Made by a program: the position numbers and the translations under genes. This document shows positions 11,373 through 23,300 of a stretch of DNA of 64,000 nt, piece by piece. The notes under the pieces are model-generated. The model was not told the DNA's origin, searched no databases, and worked only from the letters and a program-made list of their open reading frames with translations. The stretch spans positions 67,270,212 through 67,334,211 of the forward strand of contig CM069870.1 of the NCBI GenBank assembly GCA_036172665.1, written 5' to 3'. Within the stretch, counting starts at the first letter, position 1, and the number at the start of each line of letters is the position of its first letter. Origin of the DNA: Prosopocoilus inquinatus. Its lineage: Eukaryota > Arthropoda > Insecta > Coleoptera > Lucanidae.

Positions 11373-14300
11373 TTAATCCGATTTGGGTATGAGCCCGTTC
11401 AGGCTGGGTTGAAATAGTTCTTCTACGATGCCTCCAACCATCTCCTGAAGAATACCTTCGATTTCGCCACGTTGCCTAAAAAAAAAGAAAATCTTTCTTC
11501 GGCATTCTTTTACAAATGACAGGAGATGAGGGTGTTTAGGTCAGTTTGGGAGTCGGAAACTGTACTGGACATCCCTCCAATCAAAGCCGGGGTTTGGCGT
11601 TGCCGGAGGATTGTGAAAGTTGTACTGGACATCCCTCCAATCAAAGCCGCGGAGTCGGAGTTGCCGGAGGATTGTAAAAGCTATACTGGACATCCCTTCA
11701 ATCAAAGCTGCGACGATGGTAACGCACAGCGGAGAACGTCAATTGCTGCTATTCGAATTCCAATCGGGCCAACGTTAAGTAATGGTTTGGTACAACTTTT
11801 ACAATCCCCCCTCGGTGACGCTTGTGTTAATTTGGTGGGAGTTGTAAAGTGGAAATAAAAAATTTACTTACCCTTGCTTGGGCTGGGCGCATAATTCGGT
11901 GTAGTATTTAACCTTGGGTTCAGTCCCGCTGGTCCTCAAGGTCGCCACCAATCCGTTGTCAAACTCGAAGGTGATCATCTGGCTGTCCTTGGAGACGGGG
12001 AGCACCGCCTTCTTGTCCGGTTGGTTATTGTCGTAACCCGTCGTCAGATCCCGTACGCTCTTAATCCCGTATTTGCCGTCCAGAATACAGCAGGGATACT
12101 GTACAAAACAAAAGAATTCAATCACCAAACTTGGAAAAATGGATAATCGATAAAAAATGTTAAGTTTGGCTCGACTTGATTCAAACGAATTTGGTCCAAA
12201 CGAATCCACCCGAAGTCGTAATGACCGTAGCGATGGTATGAAGGCAGACTTTGTTGGCGCAGCCAGTAGTATGGGTCGGGTTTAAATTAGGGTCATTTCC
12301 ACCAATTTCAGTTAAAATTTAAGCTCCAGTTAACCCCATAGAGACATTTGTTACAATAATTGCTTCTATGAGAAATAATCACCGGTTAAAGTTAATCTCG
12401 AAATGAGGCTTACTGAATTAAACCTAATCCAATTCATAAAGAAACTAAATGCTGGTCAACACGAAGGCCTTATAATATGGTGTGTAGCTATGGCTGGCTT
12501 AGGAGTTTACAGCGAAACGGAAATGGGCTAAGTATCTTCAAGCCGTCTCCAATTGGTCCAAACTGACTCACCGTATTCTCCCCGTCGAAATTCCTTATTC
12601 TATCGAAGATCCGTTTGATGACCTCCGGTTCGTGGCATATGTAGTACGAATTCGACGATATGTGATACCCGTAAACCTCGTAGATCTCTTCGAGCTGTTG
12701 ATTGAGGGTCAAATTATGGTGGTTGAGGTAGCTGGCCAACGTCGCCAAATGTACAGCGGCAGAGATTCCGTCCTTGTCTAAAACAGCCGTGCCCCACATG
12801 AACCCGATCGCCTCCTCGAAGGCGAACAAGACCTTCTTCTTGGATTTCATCAGCTCGTGCGCTTGATTGCCTGCAAATAGCATAAATGATGCGCAATAGG
12901 TTAGGTCATGATCGAGGTCAGCAGCGGGTGGAGTTGCTTACCCATCCATTTGAAGCCCGTCAAGGTTTCGATGAACTGGAAACCTTCCGCGTTCGCCATC
13001 GTTCTCAGTATCTTGGAGCTAACTGTGCTCGCAAGCATGTAGATATCGGTGAGCTTGTCGTTGGTGTTTTTCGCGTGAAAACAGTGCAGGGCCCACCAGC
13101 CCAATAGCGCGCCGATTTCGTTTCCGTTGAATATCTTCCATTTCCCAGTGCTGAAATGAAGTTTCAAAATAATTGACGAATGGCAACAAGACTTGAGCTT
13201 GAAATTACGTTTTAATTTTAAAACTTTAAACTTAACTTCAATTTTATTTAACCTTTTACTTAATTTAATCCTTCAAGCCTGTACAACGGTTTTAAATTTC
13301 ACTCACACCTGACCTGTGCTCAATTTTGTTGGGTTGGTTACAGCTTATGTCAACCTAAGCTTTTGATTGTTCGAACTCCTTCCTTTGCGGTTTTGGGGCG
13401 AAGCCAAGTGGTGGCTTTATTAACTTGAACGCGTGCTCTTTCCGCCAGTGTCGTTTACGAATTCACGTTGGTGCTTTAAGGGGGCTTGGTCCTCTTTATC
13501 TGGGGCGGACAAGGCATCATTTTCTTATCGTTTATGGCAAGGACTTCATATGGAAGTAAGTTGCTTGTATCTCCGCTACTATCGGCTGTTGATTGGAGCC
13601 CTAGTGAACCAGAAGCTCACGTAGCTTATACCAGCCTGTTTGTTCGGGTCTAGGACAATTCGCCATCGCCGATTTGTCGTCGCCAATTCACCGTCGCCGA
13701 TTCGTTGTAGGTACCGCCGGAAAACTCGCCTTCGGTAAATTCGCCGTCAGTGATTAAAGTTTTAAGTCCAGGTACATATACAAATAATAATATACCGATA
13801 ATTATATGTAAATAAAATAAAGAAGTTAACATAATTAATGGAAAATAAAAGAATTTGTTATTAATTAAATGTGATACATAGGTAAAGAAACAGATAAAAA
13901 AATTTGGTCTTCCAGGAAGTATTTCTTATTCTTCAGGGTGTTCGTAAAATCCCTCCAATTCTTCTTTTTCATATTTTCAGAATCTGCTCAAAATCAATAT
14001 GATTGATTTTCATATCAATCAAAATCACTACACATCAAAAGTCGACTGCTTTCAAAATATTGATTCATGAAATCTCGTCATTTAACATTATAAATTGAAA
14101 AAAGGGTTCCAATAAAAAAAAATAGAATTATGATTATGTGTACGTACAGCACCAATTTGTTCGTAATTTTGTGTCTTACGGTGGTCGCACTGTAATTAGG
14201 AATTTATTTTAACTTGAAATAGAAAAACAATAGTAAAGTCCATTTTAATTTACTTGAAACGTACTGAAATTATAGTTATTTTCTTCAATTCGTAGGTATA

Positions 14301-17300
14301 ACTTGGATATTATCTAAAATGGTCAGAAAGTGTTTTAAAGCTTATCAAGCTAAATAAAGCAGTAACATGGGACGGCGAATTGGGCGGACGGTAAATTGGA
14401 TCGACGACGAATTGGTTCTACGACGAATTGGCGACGGCGAGTCCCATCCCCTGTTTGTTCATTGTATGTGTTCGGAAGGCTCTTTGCATCGACTCTTTGT
14501 ACCCAGCTCTTCGTAACGTATCGGTTTACGTACCGGCTTCTACAAAGCTCTCTTTGGAAGACGACGTTTGAGCCATTTGGGCCATAAAGCATCAGTTATA
14601 TTCCGGTTATCTTATCGAGGTTATACTGTAGCGTCTTCCGAAAAGACGCACTTACGTTCCGACCCTCCAGCACCGAACTTTTTGTACGAAGATTGATTGA
14701 AGCGATCAGCTTTTGTCACCAGCAGCTTAACGCGCGCAGGACCGGACTGGTTCCACCGCTTAGGTTCGCCTCGCTTGGATCGATGTAGAACCTTGAATTT
14801 TTAAAATTCTGGGCTTTTTTGGCAATTTTCATTAATTTTGATTTTCTGGTTTTAATTTTTAGATTTTTTAAATAGTTTTTAAATATGTAGTTGGGTTGAG
14901 TTGACGTTGAACAATTTTGAACAATTATCGGCAATTTTCATTTCAAGACAACTTTAATATTTTACTTTTTTTGGAATTCTTCAATTTCTTTTTTGCTTTT
15001 TCAAGCTTTTCGATTAGGTTGGCTTAGGTTCGCTTGGTTAGGTTGGGTTGACCTTGAAATATCTATCAAATTTTGGTAATTTTCATTAATTTTAATTTTT
15101 GGTTTTGTACTTTACATTGTTGAGGCTAAGGTTTGTAAAATTTGCGGTTTTTCTTATCTTTTTTGTTTTGTTTAAAATTGTTTGAGTTTTCCTTCACGTT
15201 GTTGTATTTTTTTACAAAGCTGTTACCCCTTACAACAGGTGGCACCCTCGTATGTCGATAGCTACCTGTGCGAAACATTTTATCCCACGACCTTCTCCAC
15301 TGACGAGGAATTCAGGGCGCAGTATCAGCCCCATTCATCGCGCTTGACAGATAGGTTCGACCTTCAGCGGAAAACGCTATAAGTTTACTGTGAGAGCCTA
15401 AACGGAAAGGGATCGTAACACTACTTGATAAGCATCTACTTTTCAGGCGAAACATGACTGAACGTTACAGTTTATTTTCCCCCGGTTAGTTTTGAGACGT
15501 CCTGTATACTGAGAATGTCATCCCGCCGGCCGCTCGAAGTATTTTTATAATCAAGAATTTAATGCTAGCCCGCTCGATATTTATATATTTAATTTTTCAA
15601 TTGCCCGGAGTTTATATAATGTTTTGCCAGTTAATCCGTGTTCACGGCAGAATTCTTGGATTTACGCTTTATTTGCGCCAAGTTAAAACAAGTATAAGTA
15701 TGTTTAATTTACTCCGGTTGGCGACGTTCTGTCTACTTTTTGGTCAGCTTTCTTTTTTTGCGCCGATTGTATTGCTCTTTTCAATTGATCTTCCAGTTCG
15801 GATCTTTAGTTTAAAAAAAATGTTACACCTCGTCGCCTTTGAATCTGGATGATACCGTGTTGCAAAATTACCTTGTATCCTTTTCTGCAGCTGCCATCCT
15901 ATCCGCGTCGGGGTCGTTGGCGATGATTACGGTGCTGCCGCTCTTTTCGGCCGTTTGTATCGCCAAATCGAGAGCGCTCTTCCCCTCTTCCGGGTTAGGA
16001 AATCTGGAATGTACGCCAATTTTCTATACACCAATGCAGTTATGAACGGCGAACAGGTACACACTTAACCGTTGGGAAATCCGGGTCGGGATGCATCTGT
16101 TCCTTAACCGGAACGAACGCCAAGCTCGCCACCTCCATCGCCTTGGTGAAATACTCCAATCCGACCCCGTGCATGGGTGTATACGTAAATCTCGCCTTGT
16201 TCTTGGTGTTAATCTGAACGTGGTCGGGGAGCAAATCATCAGCGATTGCGCCTAAGTACGCGTTCATCACCTCCGGTAACGGATCTATCTTGTGGTTAGA
16301 TTGCAAAAGTGATAGGTCCCAGGAGCTTTCCAGCGGCGTCAAGTTCTGGAGGATGTGCTCCTGGATGTGCTTGTCTACGGGTGAGATGATCTGCGCGCCG
16401 TTCTCCCCATAAACCTGCGAAAGGTAAATTCATGACCAACTAGCCTGGCAAGAGTTTCATGATAAGACCGCACCTTATAACCGTTGTCGTCTTTAGGATT
16501 GTGCGAAGCTGTGACCATCACGCCAATCACCGTTTTGAATTGACAAACGGTGAAAGGAACGAAAGGTGTAGGCACGATGGTGCTGAAAAGTCGAACTGGG
16601 TAGTTCTTGGAGAGGAAAATGGCAGCTGTTAGTTCCGCGAATCTAAAAAAACAAAAAACAATTAGAAGTGAAGGATCGAGTACACGCAGTAGCAAAATGT
16701 CTTGCAACGCAGATAAGTAGACGTTCTTATGGAGAAACTGGACATTTTTACGTCTTAATAAACCCCCGTCGCGGCTTAAGACCAGGTTTCGTTTGCCCAC
16801 ACAGTTTCAGAACCCGGAAGAATTTCCACAGCCTCCGCATATTTTCTTTTTATTATAGGGCTGGCCACGGAACACGCTCTATTTTGTTTTATTTGAATGC
16901 ACAGTTTCATCGCCCGTAAGAATTTCCACAACCTTCGTTCATTTTCTTTTCAGTATAGGGGTGGCCATGGAACACGCTCTATTTTGTTTCATTTGCCTGT
17001 ACAGTTTCAGAGCCCCTAAGAATTTCCACAACCTTCGTTCATTTTCTTTTCAGTATAGGGATGGTCACAGAACACGCTGTATTTTGTTTCATTTGCCTGC
17101 ACAGTTTCAGAGCCCGTAAGAATTTCCACAGTTCGTTCATTTTTTTTAGTATAGGGATGGCCACAGAACACGCTGTATTTTGTTTCATTTGCCTGCACAG
17201 TTTCAGAGCCCGTAAGAATTTCCACAGTCCGTTCATTTTTTTTTAGTATAGGGATGGCCACAGAACACGTTGTATTTTGTTTCATTTGCCTGCACAGTTT

Positions 17301-20300
17301 CAGAGCCTGTAAGAATTTCCAGAGCCTTTATTTTCTTTTTAGTATAGAGGTGTCCAAGGAATATTTTATTTTATTTTATTTTTTTAATTTTCCAAGAGTT
17401 AGACGTTTCTCTTAAAAAGCGGATGCAATTTCGATATGTGAGAAATCGGTTAGTCGATGTTCTTGGAGGATAATTGCGTTATTTACCTTTACCTGCTGGA
17501 GATGTAACGAACTAGCGGTAAAAACAAAAGAATAAAGATATCTTATTTTGGCGACAACAAAGTCACAAAACGAAGTATGCTACTTTTCAACCATCTTTTC
17601 CACCGTCCCTTACAGCAAACCAAATGAAAATTATTTGATGAACAGATAAATTGGACAAGTCGTTTTTGTTTGCAGTGGGAATGTCGAGCTACGTTTCTGC
17701 TGAAGAAGCTCCAAGCAGGGCTGAAACAGCTGTTCAGAGGCTGCTCGAGGTTCTCACTGCAATCAAAAACGATTTGCACAAAATTTTTCTAGAAAATTAT
17801 TTGGACAGAAATAGTTCTAAAAATTTTTTGGGATTTTTTATCCTAATTTCTTATCATCCTTTTCTTTGATAAATCTCTCCTCGGGTTGGCTTCATTCATT
17901 CATTTAGATTCGCCTTAGATGAGTTTGGTTGGGTTGGCAATTTTCAACATTTTTTGCAATCTTCATTAATTTTATCTTTTAAAAGGATTTTTTTCAATAT
18001 TTTCTCGGTTAGATTCGCTTATATTCACCTTGGTTAGGTTGAGTTGACCTTGAGACTGTTTCTCCAATTTTGGATATTTTTTGGGAATTCTCATTAATTT
18101 TATTTTTTAAATTTTTTTGTTATAATTTTTTTTAATTCTTCTGACTTTTTTGCTTTTTCAAAACTTTAAAATTGTGAATATTCTTTTCTTAATAATTTTA
18201 ATTTTTTCTCTTCGTTTTTTTAAAACTTTTTAATTATGTAATTGAGTTGGATTGACCTTAAACAATTTTGAACATTTTTTTTTGAGAATATAATATTAAA
18301 TATTACAAATTTTGCAATGTCAGGTCAAAAAGCGATCGTAGGATGTCGCTGTTTTATCTGTTCATTGAATATTACGTATTTTAATTTTGTTTGTAATTCC
18401 TTAGTTTAGCCTTGGCTGACTTGGGTTGACGTCAAACTATCTTTCAAATTTTGGTAATTTTCGTTAATTTAAAAAAAAAATTAGTTTTCATTTTCCAATT
18501 TTTTTCATTTTTTTTTCTAGATTGGGATCGCTTAGGCTGGGTTTTGTTGGGCTTACCTCGAGACTTTTTCTCCAACTTTGCATATTTCTTAGGAATTTTC
18601 ATTAATTTTATTTTTCTTGTTTTAACTTTTCTTCGATTTATTAATTTTGATTTTTTTTCTTTCAACTTTTTGATTTTTTCATGGTTTTAATTGTGTAGTT
18701 GGGTTGGGTCGACCTTGAACAATTTTGAACGTTTTTTGCAATCTTCGTTAACTTTATTTTTTAAAAAAATTTTAATTAAAAACAATTTCAATTTTTTTCT
18801 TGCTTCTTTCAGTATTTCCCTCGGTTGGGTTCGCTTAGGTTCGCCATGGTTAGGTCGATCTAGAATCTACCGTTAAAATTTTGCACTTTTTTTTCCAAAT
18901 TTTCATTAATTTTAATTTTTTTCTTTCAACTATTTGATTTTTTTAATAATTTTTAATTATATGGTTAGGTTGGGTTGACCTTGAACAATTTTGAACAGTT
19001 TTTTTTTTTGTAATTTTTCATTTTTTTTTGCTTTTTCATGCGTTCCGATTGGGTTCGTTTAGGTTTGCCTTGTTTGGGTTGGGTTGACCTTTCAAATTTT
19101 GGTATTTCTGATTAATTCTAATTTTTTAAAAATTCTTTTCCTTGCAATTTTCTGCAACTTTAATATTTTAATTTTTTGTAATTTTCTTTTGCTTTTTCAT
19201 GCGTTCCGATTGAGTTCGCTCAGTTTGCTCGGTCGGATTGGGATGACCTTTCAAATTTTGATAATTTAAATTTGTTCTATTAAAAAAAATTCGACTTTTT
19301 CCTGTGTTTATTCTTTTTCTGTGTTGGCTTCGCTTAGCTTGGTCTCGGTTGGGTTGAGTTGACCTTGAATTATTTATAAGTGGGCGTTACAGTCTCGTCC
19401 CCCCTCCATAACCGTCTAAGCTTTTGAAACTTTTGTCAGACGCAGAGTTGCATATTCGGAATCTATTCCTCGGTAGATGTCGTGGTGATTCACATTTAGA
19501 TTGTTTTTTTGTTCTTTTTTGCTGCCGTTATGCAGGGCGACGGTTATGCTCAACTATGATGTGGAACAGTGTTGCCAATCAACTCGACCAAGAATTAATC
19601 AAAAAGTTTCTTCTGCCTTCACAAATAATTACAATCGTCATATGTTTTAATACTGCTTTCTTCAGAAATTTTAATTTCGTAAGTATTATGGTAGTGATTT
19701 GTTTTTGTTTGTTTGCTTTTGTGAAGTTCCTAATATTATTATTAGTCTTGAATGTTCGTTAGAGTATTTTTTTTTAACTTTTAATTTGCACTTCGTTCAG
19801 AGTTTCTTTCTTTTGTACGATTGTCAATTATTTTTCTTACTTTTGTCAGGAATTTTTGTTTCTTTGATTGTCGTTCTTCTTTCAAAATGCTTACAATTTT
19901 TCGGAAATAAAATATCAAATTTAAATTTTCCGCTTTGATCCTGTTTTTAATGCTGCAATTATCTTTTCTTCGCCCTTTTTTTTCTGAATTTGTGAATGTG
20001 ATTTTGCCCAGCATACGATATCATTGTGACTTGCCACAGTGATAGCAACACTGATGAAGTGTGCTTATCGGCAAGACAATTAACTTATCTTTATTCATTG
20101 TGAATAGACATTCACTTGGTTATGTTACTGACTGTTTAGCGTTATTACTATTTTGACTCAAAAGTCAAGCCAAAAAAGCGTTCCAATATACAATTCTATA
20201 AAATCCTCATTTTAGATAGTAAGGCGAAATTATAGAATTTCCAAAGAAAGAGAGACAAACCGAATTTCATGAATTGCTCAGTGTTACCAAAATTGTATTT

Positions 20301-23300
20301 AATGCAACTCTGTACACTCGCGCTACACATAGGTAGTGGCTCAGGATAACTATACTCGAGTTTGGTTCAAAGAGGAAAAGTTATTTTTAGATTTCTCGAC
20401 AATAAATAATGGAGTTTACAGGTCGGGCCGTCCTAATCTTGACAAGACCACACCAACTTACAGCTCGATAATCACGATAACAAGGCGAAAATAAATGATT
20501 GCTCAGAGCAGAGATGTTATCGGTCCAGTCGGCAGCGCGAAATTTCTATTTTTACGTCGGCGTTCACTCAGTTGCCGGTTTCGAGTTTTAATAAACGCGA
20601 GTGAACACCGTCGCAATTTTCTTTTAATTTTCTTTTTTCTTTGATCGACCCAACAATCAACCAAGTGCATGTGTCTTCTACTAAGGCCCCCGGAGGAACC
20701 TCAGCAGGAATGGTAATATCTCCTGTAACGCTTCGCTTTCGAAAATGTTTATTATCGCAGCGCCCAAAACGAAAATAAACAGTAAATAAATAAATCGCCA
20801 ACGCGAATTTGTTTATGCCGAGATGGATAAAATATTTCTGGAGGCATGATGAGGAGAGCGAGGACGTGGAGGGACCGTCGAGTTTGCTTATCTTAAATGA
20901 AATTTTAAGATTAGGCGAATATCTGATCATGATGATGACGATGACGAAAGTAGGCGTTGCTGAAAAATATTACTGCCAGGTTTAATAATAATCTTGGAAG
21001 TTGCTGACGTGGGCGTCGGATCGAAAATAAAAAAGATTGATGGATTTTCGTTTTCTTAATCATTTTCGTTCGACTTGCAAGAAGGAAAGAGAAAGTTCAG
21101 AGAGAGCTAATGTTTACATAACGTCGGTAATTTTTGCTCATGGTGTTCAAAATTTATTAATCAATTATTAATTAGTCACAACGTGAATTAATTAGTGTGG
21201 GAGGAACCTAATAGTCTAGTTAGTCCTTCAAATCATGATCTAAAAGGTTAAACAAACATTTTATTTCATGTTTTTATTTTGTGTTTGTTTACCTGCTTGC
21301 AAGTTTGCTTGTTTATCTGCTTAGTATGAATATTGCATATTCCTTCCTGGAATCGCATAAAGAAATAAATCAAATCGAAGACTAAAGAATTAAGCCGCCG
21401 CGAAACCGAGAGGGTGAAAAAAAATCGTTTAATGTTCGTCTCGAACTCTTCAAGCTTGGACGCGTGTCTCACTATTTTTGCCTAGTTTCGAAATTGGTTA
21501 GTTTAGTTTCTTTGACTGTTTTAAGTATTTAATTTTTTTCTCGTTTCAATAATGCAAAACTAATTGTGTCGCCACGTGTATTACCCTTGTGAGTGATGTG
21601 CAAACCTTGAGGGACGGTTGATCAAAATCTTAGAGCAGACGACGACTAAGGCCCAGTTTTACAATTGCAGCTCAACTTTGAGCTGAGGTTAAAACCCTTA
21701 GCAACGATTATTTCAACAATTGTTGTGAAGGGTTTAAGCCTAAGGCCCAGTTTTACAATCACGGTTTAACTTTGAGCCGAAGCTTAAACCCTTCACAACA
21801 ATTGTCGAAATAATCGTTGCTAAGGGTTTAAGCCTCAGCTCAAAGTTGAGCCCCATTTGTAAAACTGAACCTAAGCGAGGTTTCTGTACGCCAAAAGTAG
21901 AACTTTTGTATCATGTTACGTAAATTTCGTATGCTATCCCTTTGAGTAAACTTAACTATTGTATAATTTAAAAAAAATTGTTGCATATCGTTTTTGATTG
22001 CGAATAAATTGGTCAAGTCGTTTTTGGTTTGCAGTTCGAGCTACGTTTTTGCTGAAGAAGCCCCAAATAGGGCTGAAACAGCTGCACAGAGGCTGCTCGA
22101 GGTTTTCACTGCAATCAAAAACGATTTGCAACAACATTTTTTAAAACTTTCATTATGCTTTGATAGCAAGCATGGCCACCTTGCATGGGGTAGCTTATTA
22201 TGTAGCAAATCCGCTTCAATTTGTCTATCCTACTGCAATGTCAGGTGAAAAAGCGATCGTAGGATGTCGCTGTTTTATCTATTTATGTATAATTTAAATT
22301 GGATAGTAGCGCTTGTTCTTTTATTTAAATTAAGGTATGTTGAAGCAATCCATTTACGTGCACAGTTTCATGCTCGGAAGAATTTCCACAGCCTCCGTCC
22401 ATTTGCCCCTTCTAATGTGGCCGCGACACACGTTCTATTTTCTTTCATTTTAATCTTATCAGTTTGGTATTATTTATTTCCATCTACAATTGCGAAAGCA
22501 CGAATGATTCACAGAGGTGTTTTCTGATTTCGACATTGAATATGGATTTGAAAGGATATAACTTTTTAAGGCAATAAAAGCACAAGAAAACGCACTTGGA
22601 AATCTATTTTCTGCAGCGGAAAGTGTTTATCTAAGATAACTCTTAGATTTTTGGTTTTGTCAATTATTGGAACAACAAAATTATGAATACGTATTTTTAA
22701 GAAATTTTGTAAAGTGGTAATTATCTTCCTCTTGTCGAACAAATTAATTTTGGATTTATCAGGTTTTAAAATTAGGGTCGTAGAAAAAGTTCATTTTCTT
22801 AAGCCACGCCTCGTTTGGTAAACTGTTCTCTCTCGCTCAAAGAATGTCACTTTCATCACTCGTTGAATAATATTGTCACAATTACGGAAAATTTGAAAAT
22901 CGTATTTAATTAATTTAAATTAATTTAAATGTATTTTTGTTTAAATCAATGCGAGTTGTTTGCTGATAAGCGATTTGCGGGCGCAACGACCAAGGCGTTG
23001 AGCTTGTAGCGTTAATCTGCGAACTTGCAAATATGCAAATAACTCAAGCATTGTGTAAATGTTGGTAAATGTTAAAACAATCGACGATTGGAAACGGCGT
23101 GAAAATCCTGACATAACTTTTTTGGCAACAGAGTGAAGTACGGAGTCAATCAAACTTTGCGAACTTTTGGTCATGACGTCATGTACATCTGTAGTATAAA
23201 ATATGTGCGTTATTGTAAACGATATCAGTAATTTCTGTTCGTCTTGATACGTGTATTTCTGATCTTTAATCGATAAAGGTAATCCTTGTTGCTTTAATGT

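Larger units (their letters stand above)
13151..15871 (-). other. PGM2 intron 4 (2.7 kb)
   Basis: Bounded by exon 4 (donor after 15872) and exon 5 (acceptor before 13150). It contains an element with repetitive inverted ends (13649-14447) and a T-rich block at 14750-15130 with GGTTGGGTTGACCTTGAA-type motifs shared with 17.9-19.4 kb. No further exon fits, because exons 4 and 5 join in frame (DTS/TGKW). Confidence 0.8.

Noticed and set aside
17880..19380. GGTTAGGTTGGGTT blocks as interstitial (TTAGG)n telomere repeats
   Set aside because: Units are not tandem TTAGG; the motif is part of longer ~100-270 bp T-rich units.
20049..20080. CTGATGAAG as hammerhead box I
   Set aside because: No GAAA after a stem, no stem I partner.
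20568..20930. 120-codon minus-strand frame
   Set aside because: No recognisable domain, no splice or codon-use support, AT-rich flanks.
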